Source of the DNA: Periplaneta americana
Taxonomy: Eukaryota > Arthropoda > Insecta > Blattodea > Blattidae
DNA length: 64,000 bases
Direction of reading: 5' to 3'
Assembly: GCF_040183065.1 (NCBI RefSeq)
Contig: NC_091127.1
Span: forward strand, 19,682,891-19,746,890
Below the pieces are notes generated by a model. The model ran no database searches and was not told the DNA's origin. It was given only the letters and a program-made list of their open reading frames with translations. How positions within the stretch are numbered: position 1 is the stretch's first letter; the number at the start of each line of letters is the position of its first letter. Below are positions 56,132-64,000 of the stretch, one piece after another. A program made the translations under genes and the position numbers.

Positions 56132-57300
56132 AACGTACACTCATACATCTGAGATAATGTGTCATCCAAATAATAGGCCTATTTATTTGAAGCAGAGATT
56201 TAATTTATTCTGTAGACTGTTCAGGAAGACAAAGCAAAGTTTTATCAGATTATGATTATAAAAATAGTTTTATCTCTGGAAACTTGTATTAGACTTTATC
56301 CTATTATGAATATAAGAACAAAAGTTTTAGGAAAATATAAACTATTTCAACACCTTTCGAATTATACAAAGCAGGGATGTTAAAGCGCCTGCACTGTATG
56401 TTGCCAAGAACCCGCACAACATTTCCTTAAGAGCGATGATTGTACTTCATTTTGCTAAAAAGTGAAGCTTGTTGGATTTGTATTGCTTGTAGCATGAGCA
56501 TGTAATAGAGGCGCTTTGACATCCCTGGATAAAGAGTTGTTCCGTACAGTCTGAATTCCTTCCAGAAGATTAAAGTAAAATTAAAAGAAAATGCTTCGCT
56601 AGTAAATGTAAAGAAATCGACAAGAACCCCTGTGACAATAAGATATGTTTCAGTTGAAAGTAGTACCTACATGTAACACACAATTAAAATATTTAAAATA
56701 TCTTTTCACAGAATTGATTATGAAAGCATTTCATCACTATCAAATCAGCATTAAACTCGGACTGTGCTTGAAGCACGTTACTGTCATTGCTATAGGCCTG
56801 TACTTAATTAAAACTAATTCCAGTTCTTCCACAAGGTGACACTTTTTGGGATTTTTAAGGCTGCTAAAATTTAAGAAGACACGAGCAATTTAAATTTCTC
56901 TGATATTTGAAAAAATCTTATATGACATCAAATTCATTTCAAAGTATGGTTTCTTCAACTGTAAATTGTTTATCTTACATAAATGAGGGGGCATCCTGTG
57001 TTAGGATGGCGTTTTTCAGTTCTTGCATGCATTGCTGTGTACTTATTGTCTACCTAAGATGAGTCGCGAGTTCGACTCTCGCGTCGAGGAGGTTCGCTCA
57101 ATCGCTTGCTCATTACCGGCGTAGAACCGGGAAACGAACTTCAGGTCTCGGAGTCAGCTCGCAGGAAGTCTGTTGGCAGCAACGCAGAAAATTTGCGTAA
57201 TTCAGAGATGACATTCCTATTCACAAGCGCATGATATTTCAACTCACGTTTCTCTGAACTTACCTGTTGCAAGCGCAGCCGTTGAAATCCAACAATTATT
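56132..57300. other. No gene seen; possible SINE fragment near 57065
   Basis: AT-rich. GAGTTCGACTCTCGC at about 57068 looks like a B-box but no A-box is clear. A 64-codon ORF (56645) is unrecognised. Confidence 0.4.
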
Positions 57301-57923
57301 ATTAGTATAATTCTGAATCTCTAAACTTGTCTGTTTCAAACACAACTAATAAAATCCAACAATTATTATTAGTATAATTCTGAATCTCTAAACTTGTCTG
57401 TTTCAAACACAACTAATAAAATCCAACGATTATTATTAGTATATTCTGAATCTCTAAACTTATCTGTTTCAAGCGCAACTAATAAAATCCAACAATCATT
57501 ATAATTGGGGCCTAGTATAATTCTGAATCTCTAAACTTATCTATTTCAAACGCAACTAATAAAATTCGACAATGATTATTAATATATTCTGAATCTCTAA
57601 ACTTATCTGTTTCAAGCGCAACTAATAAAATCCAACAATCATTATAATTGGGGCCTAGTATAATTCTGAATCTCTAAACTTATCTATTTCAAACGCAACT
57701 AATAAAATTCGACAATGATTATTAATATATTCTGAATCTCTAAACTTATCTGTTTCAAGCGCAACTAATAAAATCCAACAATCATTATAATTAGGGCCAA
57801 GTATAATTCTGAATCTCTAAACTTATCTATTTCAAACGCAACTAATAAAATTCGACAATGATTATGAGTATATTCTGGATCTCTAAACTTATCTGTTTCA
57901 AGCACAACTAATGAAATCCAACA

Positions 57924-57980
<57 letters not shown>

Positions 57981-58433
57981 ATTATTATATTCTGAATCTC
58001 TAAACATGTTTGTGCTGTATCGGAGGTGGCCCTGGCACTGAGCTGATCCCTCGTCCGGGGAGGCCCTCCATGTCCTTGTGTGGTCAAAAAAGTATGTATA
58101 TGATCCATAGATTATTTCCTCTCCCGACAGGTAACGGCCCTGTAAGGCCCGTGTGGCGTGGGTCGTGTAAATGAACCTACAAGGGAGAGGATAAACTAAG
58201 GGAAAGAAAGAAAGAAAGAAAGAAGGAAAGAAAGAAAGAAAGAAAGAACGAAAAGAATCTCTAAACTTGTCTGTTTCAAGCACAACTAATAAAATTCAAC
58301 AATTAGTATTAATATATTCTGAATCTCTAAACTTGTCTGTTTCAAGCACAACTAATAAAATTCAACAATTAGTATTAGTATATTCTGAATCTCTAAACTT
58401 GTCTGTTTCAAGCACAACTAATAAAATCCAACA

Positions 58434-58494
<61 letters not shown>

Positions 58495-58860
58495 TCTGAA
58501 TCTCTAAACTTCTGTTTCAAGCACAACTAATAAAATCCAACAATCATTATAATTAGTATAATTCTCAATCTCTAAACTTATCTATTTCAAACGCAACTAA
58601 TAAAATTCGACAATGATTATTAGTATATTCTGGATCTCTAAACTTATCTGTTTCAAGCGCAACTAATAAAATCTACCAACAATGATTACCGTATTAGTAG
58701 GCTTATAATTCTGAATCCATAAACTTGTCTGTTTAAAGCGCAACTAATAAAATCCAACAATCATTATTATTAGACTAGTATAATTCTGAATCTCTAAACG
58801 TATCTGTTTCAAGCGCAATTAATAAAATCCAACAATTATGTTATTAATATAATTCTGAAG
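57301..58860 (+). repeat. About 66-75-bp tandem array with embedded (ATT)n tracts
   Basis: About 19 units contain TTCTGAATCTCTAAACTT, TGTTTCAAGCGCAACTAAT and AAAATCCAACAA. The A/T-rich hinge between units has expanded twice into long (ATT)n tracts (57928-57986, 58437-58492). Hinges also vary by GGCC- or GGCTTA-type insertions. ORFs through it are artefacts. Confidence 0.9.
58010..58255 (+). mobile_element. Retroelement 3' fragment with (GAAA)n tail inside the array
   Basis: GC-richer sequence with GAGCTGATCCCTCGTCCGGG and GACAGGTAACGGCCCTGTAA, ending in a (GAAA)n tail (58199-58250). It breaks the array abruptly, and the repeat resumes in phase afterwards. Probably the 3' end of a LINE or SINE; the family was not identified. 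Confidence 0.55.
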
Positions 58861-59012
58861 AAAAATTTTACACAAATTGTATTCTATTGGGACTTCCAAT
58901 TCGCGGAAGTGATAGACAGATACTGGCAGAATCATTGGGCTAAGTTTTATTTTAAATGAAAAACTAAGATAATATTACTGCTTCGATCGTTAATATAGCA
59001 GGAGCAAGTATA

Positions 59013-59227
59013 GGGGAGAGTCGGGTAGTATCGGACATCGAGTAGTATCGGACAGTGCGTTTCTTTCATCTACCACCATATGGTAGTACCTGAATGACAT
59101 GGTTACGTTTCTCTATGCGACATCACAGAAACGTAACCATGTCAATCAGATACTATCATCGTGTGGTAGATGAAAGAAACTCACTGTCCGATATTAACCC
59201 GATGCCCGATACTACCCGACTCTCCCC
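59013..59227. mobile_element. GGGGAGAG foldback MITE, copy 3
   Basis: A 215-bp palindrome with ends GGGGAGAGTCGGGTAGTATC and its complement, flanked by TA (59011 and 59228). Its arm sequence differs from copies 1 and 2 by scattered substitutions, some compensated on the other arm. Confidence 0.9.
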
Positions 59228-59229
59228 TA

Positions 59230-59924
59230 AAGCGTATTTACTTCTATAAATAATTAGTTTTAGGTAGATTAATGCTATTGCAATACCAACTTTTTATATA
59301 TTTATTTATTTTTAGAAATTTGGAACTGCTATTCTTTTGTCATAATAAATTCTTAACGTAGCCTAGATAAAATAAATGCACCTCTGCATTGTTAAGGAAT
59401 ATTTTAAAAACCTGTTTTTGTTTAATGACCGTTTATTACAGCTATCCCTACCAGATTCAGGTATATTTTCCTTAAAAATTGTACTATTTAATACTAAATG
59501 CATTGTTCATCTTACTCGATTTGCCAACTTCGGCGCGATGGCTCTTGAGCATGTCGGCTACAAATTCAGAGTACTCTAGTTTGAATTCATGGAGGAAAAG
59601 TGGAAATGTTATCTCCATAACGACTGGATGTTTGTTTGTTGTTTTGTTTGGCTTGTTATCAGTCACACTGATGTTGCGTTATAGTGACCGCGTGACCAGA
59701 GCGTTTGGCTGCTCGTGATTGTTTAATGTTCATGATCTTCACAACTCTGAACGGGTGAAAAATCTCAGTTTTTAACAATAGGTGACGTAATAGTTTTTCA
59801 TAATTAAATGAGGCGCCCATGTCATCGTCGATACTCGTAATAAGACCGGCTGGTCTTCCTCGTATTCTTCGTCTTCATCTATCATCTTTAGAATTAGGGC
59901 GATGTGTAGTATTTCAGCCCCAGA
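59230..59924. other. No gene seen
   Basis: AT-rich intronic sequence. Overlapping ORFs of 60-79 codons on both strands (59376-59718) have no recognisable motif. Confidence 0.4.
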
Positions 59925-61635
59925 CATAAAAATCGTTTGTTGATACCTCATTTTTCTTGTGAAATCTAAGATACGTTTTACATATCGTCCTTCATAAGAC
60001 TGACCTTATTTAAAAATCGTTTGTTGATACCTCATTTTTCTTGTGAAATCTACGATACGTTTTACATATCGTCCTTCATAAGATTGGTCTTGTTGATACC
60101 TCATTTTTCTTGTGAAATGTAAGATACGTTTTACATATCGTCCTTCATAAGATTGGTCTTGTTGATACCTCATTTTTCTTGTGAAATGTAAGATACGTTT
60201 TACATATCGTCCTTCATAAGATTGGTCTTATTTAAAAATCGTTTGTTGATACCTCATTTTTCTTGTGAAATCTAAGATACGTTTTACATATCGTCCTTCA
60301 TAAGATTGGTCTTGTTGATACCTCATTTTTCTTGTGAAATGTAAGATACGTTTTACATATCGTCCTTCATAAGATTGGTCTTATTTAAAAATCGTTTGTT
60401 GATACCTCATTTTTCTTGTGAAATCTAAGATACGTTTTACATATCGTCCTTCATAAGATTGGTCTTATTTAAAAATCGTTTGTTGATACCTCATTTTTCT
60501 TGTGAAATCTAAGATACATTTTACATATCGTCCTTCATAAGATTGGTCTTATTTAAAAATCGTTTGTTGATACCTCATTTTTCTTGTGAAATCTAAGATA
60601 CGTTTTACATATCGTCCTTCATAAGATTGGTCTTGTTGATACCTCATTTTTCTTGTGAAATGTAAGATACGTTTTACATATCGTCCTTCATAAGATTGGT
60701 CTTATTTAAAAATCGTTTGTTGATACCTCATTTTTCTTGTGAAATCTAAGATACGTTTTACATATCGTCCTTCATAAGATTGGTCTTATTTAAAAATCGT
60801 TTGTTGATACCTCATTTTTCTTGTGAAATCTAAGATACATTTTACATATCGTCCTTCATAAGATTGGTCTTATTTAAAAATTGTTTGTTGATACCTCATT
60901 TTTCTTGTGAAATCTAAGACACGTTTTACATATCGTCCTTCATAAGATTGGTCTTATTTAAAAATCGTTTGTTGATACCTCATTTTTCTTGTGAAATCTA
61001 AGATACGTTTTACATATCGTCCTTCATAAGATTGGTCTTATTTAAAAATCGTTTGTTGATACCTAATTTTTTTTGTGAAATCTAAGATACGTTTTACATA
61101 TCGTCCTTCATAAGATTGGTCTTATTTAAAAATCGTTTGTTGATACCTCATTTTTCTTGTGAAATCTAAGATACGTTTTACATATCGTCCTTCATAAGAT
61201 TGGTCTTATTTAAAAATCGTTTGTTGATACCTCATTTTTCTTGTGAAATCTAAGACACGTTTTACATATCGTCCTTCATAAGATTGGTCTTATTTAAAAA
61301 TCGTTTGTTGATACCTCATTTTTCTTGTGAAATCTAAGATACGTTTTACATATCGTCCTTCATAAGATTGGTCTTATTTAAAAATCGTTTGTTGATACCT
61401 CATTTTTCTTGTGAAATCTAAGATACGTTTTACATATCGTCCTTCATAAGACTGATCTTATTTAAAAATCGTTTGTTGATACCTCATTTTTTTGTGAAAT
61501 CTAAGATACGTTTTACATATCGTCCTTCATAAGATTGGTCTTATTTAAAAATCGTTTGTTGATACCCCATTTTTCTTGTGAAATGTAAGATACGTTTTAC
61601 ATATCGTCCTTCATAAGACTGATCTTATTTAATTT
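59925..61635 (+). repeat. 84/69-bp tandem array, about 21 units
   Basis: The unit is GTTGATACCTCATTTTTCTT, GTGAAATCTAAGATACGTTT, TACATATCGTCCTTCATAAG and ATTGGTCTT. Long units (84 bp) add ATTTAAAAATCGTTT; short units (69 bp) lack exactly these 15 bp and mostly carry GAAATGTAAG where long ones have GAAATCTAAG. So two linked subtypes are interspersed. Confidence 0.93.
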
Positions 61636-62230
61636 TCACATAGCCTATATTTTCTTTTTAGGGTAAGTGAGGGTATTAAAGTCATTAATTCAAAAATTTG
61701 TTTACAACTGACCAACAATACGGGCAATAATATTGATATTTTAGATATTAATCATTTATAGCCTTTCCTATGGAATGTAAATCTCAAAAGTTGTAATTGT
61801 GGCAAGGTTTTACAACAATACAAGTAAATAAAAGTATGTCGCATACTGGCACTATTTCCTGCAGTAAAGGAAATAACACCACTTATTTTTTTAGAACAAG
61901 AACATGTTTATAAGCAAAAGTGACAAATGTAAGAATATGTTATAGAATTAAACAACTATAAATGATTAAGGACAACAAGAAAGTCTCAATACTCATTACC
62001 ACATAACTTTAAAATATTCAATCAAGATCACTGTCATGGAGTCAAGTCTTACTAGTGGCTTGCAGTGATTTGTAGCAGCAATTGCTGCTTGATAGACATT
62101 GAAAACCACAATAAAATGCTGCCACTTATGATGCTGATGATGACGACGACGACATCGACATATTTCGTTCATTGTACTAATATCGTAATATGTAATACTG
62201 TCTCCATGCATAACTTTTTTCATTGAAACG
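61636..62230. other. No gene seen
   Basis: AT-rich. The 88-codon minus-strand ORF (61996-62262) has no recognised domain; it runs into the TTAA element border at 62231. Confidence 0.4.
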
Positions 62231-62234
62231 TTAA

Positions 62235-63842
62235 GGGGAGGCAGAGGTGAAATTTTGAACAAAACTGAAGAAAAAATGAAAATTTGTTTTTTTATTATCT
62301 TTATACACTAAATTTTGATATTCCGATGTTAGTTTCTTATTTTGTGCCCTTTAAAAGTATGAAATTAAAACCAAGATAACTGTATTACTATATTATTCCC
62401 ATAATAAACTAATACTTATTATTTATATACCTTCTCTGAACATAAGCTTATAAATAAAAAGAAATATTGAAAATTTCTTACAATATGGTGCATGGAGCAT
62501 TTTATATCAAACGATATAAAGTTTTATACAATTATTAATATTTACAGAACTATTGTACTTAGAAAGTTGAAACTTGGTATGTCCATTACCAATAACTAGA
62601 CTTCGTGGAATTGCCACGAGATTCGCAAGGTTTACTGTGCACGCAGTATAGACTGTATGAGAAGGGGTCGTGTCTCTGATGTAAATACTGAGGAGTATAC
62701 TGCGGTTACAATAAAACATGTATCCTGCATTCAAGAAATATAATGAATGATCATTGAAGTAGGAAATGTCTAAACATGTAAATATACAATTATTTTATAG
62801 TTGGATATATTAGTCTAACTCTTAAAATTTAATGTAAGATATATCATCCTTGAATATGTGCATTGCAGTGAAGAGTTACGTACATTTTGACCGACTGCAA
62901 AGTAAGCTCCTCCGATGGTCACTTAAACAGTTTGTATATTAGGAACTTGTAGTTCAACATCACACGATGTAATACGTGCATTTCTTAAGAACGGGAAGTC
63001 ACTACTTTTAGTAGGCCTACACCAACTTCAGACGTCTTGTCGTGATCTGATAGTACATAATTTATAATACGAAGTTGTGAATAGGCAGAATTTTTAGCAA
63101 TAATGTTTCTCAACTTACATTTCACTTTTTCTGAAATTAGTGAATTGTTATTTTGGATAACGGTTTGTGATACTTTATCCACTATATTAAGGGCTTCTGA
63201 GAGTTGTAGTTTAGACGATTCTAACAGGATGATGCTTTTGGACACGATTTTAAAATTAGAATCAATGACAGAATATCTTTCAATAGCTGTTCAGAAAGCA
63301 ATGATTTTACAGCTGCAACAGCGCGGAACTGTCTGTGCTATCCAATGTATGAATTACCTCCATTATTTTTCCGTAATGTTCAGCATAATAATTAACAGAA
63401 TTCAACCACGTTCCCCAACGGGTCAAGAATGGCTGCGGGGGTAAGGGTATTCCAGGAGTAATTGTTTGGAACAGCAACACTCTCATTGTAGTATGTTTGA
63501 TTGAATTCTTGTCTGCACTGAACAAATGTTAAACTTTGACTATTCCAACCACAATAATGCAAAAACAAGTGCTTACATAGGTATACATTAGCTGCAGCTG
63601 ATCTATCTATTTGGACCGGTCACAACTCTTAACATGAACTGCTTATACTACGAGACCGGGCGGTCGCTCACCTCCTCTATACTACCGTACATCGGCAACC
63701 TGATTGCATGCTGCGTGTGGCAATTCAACGAAGTCTACTAATAACATACTTAGTATCCATGATCCATACTTAGTATCCATGATCAATTTCAAACAAATCG
63801 GATAAATTTTGTGGATTTTTAAATATTCACCTCTGCCTCCCC
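62235..63842 (-). mobile_element. TTAA-flanked element, 1.6 kb, with DUF659/hAT relic
   Basis: The ends are perfect inverted repeats GGGGAGGCAGAGGTGAA (left 62235, right complement ending 63842), each preceded or followed by TTAA (62231-62234, 63843-63846). TTAA duplication is typical of piggyBac and Kolobok elements, whereas the coding relic inside looks hAT-like. Either the ends belong to a non-autonomous element that captured a hAT fragment, or the superfamily is unusual. Confidence 0.65.
62985..63525 (-). pseudogene. DUF659/hAT-type transposase fragment
   Basis: The minus strand at 63307-63525 encodes TPGIPLPPQPFLTRWGTWLN and SVNYYAEHYGKIMEVI; the PPxP..TRWGTW block is typical of DUF659/hAT proteins. 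After a frame change at about 63290-63245, 62985-63245 continues with SKSIILLESSKLQLSEALNI and KVKCKLRNIIAKN. In its family this segment directly follows the HLTCLAHGLH region, which is the part preserved at 40905-41168. No zinc finger or C-terminal dimerisation region is present. Confidence 0.65.
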
Positions 63843-63859
63843 TTAACAAACAACATTAT

Positions 63860-63943
63860 TTATACCTGTCGTTTATAAGTTCTTGATGCAGTTACATTTC
63901 TAAAAGTTCTACCACGTTTTCTTGGTCGACCAGTTGTACTCAT
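63860..63943 (-). other. Very short ORF with AT-hook-like motif
   Basis: A 27-codon minus-strand ORF starts MSTTGRPRKRGRTFRNV, containing GRPRKRGR, similar to an AT-hook. It lies just outside the TTAA element. It could be the broken N-terminus of a transposon protein or a chance ORF. No continuation was found. Confidence 0.25.
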
Positions 63944-64000
63944 AATAATGACCTAATAAAGAGGAACTAAATTCATAACATAACAAAACTATTACCAAAT

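Noticed and set aside
57765-58530. Poly-Asn, poly-Leu and poly-Ile ORFs
   Set aside because: Trinucleotide (ATT)n tracts within the 66-bp array produce them.
45290-61635. CRISPR-like regular repeats
   Set aside because: The arrays are head-to-tail satellites without unique spacers, in a eukaryotic genome.
63860-63943. AT-hook protein gene
   Set aside because: Only 27 codons with no continuation. Reported as a weak ORF, not a gene.

Overview
The window looks like a piece of a large, repeat-rich insect genome, most likely a cockroach or a close relative (Blattodea). I infer this from three things: dense decayed non-LTR retrotransposons with reverse-transcriptase ORFs of a kind common in cockroach assemblies, tRNA-derived SINEs, and one recognisable host exon that matches insect seven-up (svp, the COUP-TF orphan nuclear receptor). 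The species call is an inference. I see no prokaryotic gene organisation, functional tRNA or rRNA gene, or CRISPR array.

Layout. At 0-6.7 kb there is a GC-rich candidate promoter segment, a tandemly duplicated LINE plus flank, a small MITE and LINE fragments. At 6.73-12.42 kb lies an array of about 103 copies of a 54-bp unit. It sits between 54-bp terminal inverted repeats and carries a 2,376-bp (44-unit) higher-order period. At 13-43.5 kb there is a graveyard of elements: nine copies of one LINE family (LINE-A), at least six other LINE types, two elements with DUF4817-like domains, a rearranged mariner relic, hAT-like relics, SINEs, and several MITEs. Two MITE copies of the TA/GGGGAGAG type and a 1.09-kb relative are in this stretch. 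At 43.85-44.91 kb a CpG-rich promoter/5'UTR leads into the first coding exon of svp, which ends at a clean GTGAGT splice donor inside the DNA-binding domain. The rest of the window (44.91-64 kb) appears to be svp intron 1. It holds four different tandem arrays (336, 46, about 66 and 84/69 bp), a non-autonomous Helitron, a hAT-like element, the third GGGGAGAG MITE and a TTAA-flanked element with a hAT/DUF659 transposase relic.

Host coding content is essentially one exon. Almost every other long ORF is transposon-derived, an artefact of a tandem repeat whose unit is divisible by three, or a chance ORF. The LINE-A copies are all 5' truncated and keep only reverse transcriptase and C-terminal parts.

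The most unusual signal is a dispersed palindromic octamer, TAGGCCTA. I count 22 exact copies, where base composition predicts about one. Comparing repeat copies inside the window shows TA in some copies and TAGGCTA or TAGCCTA at the same place in others. That is the pattern expected of excision footprints left by a TA-targeting DNA transposon with GG...CC ends. The GGGGAGAG elements here have such ends, and one of them has a matching empty paralogous site 260 bp away.
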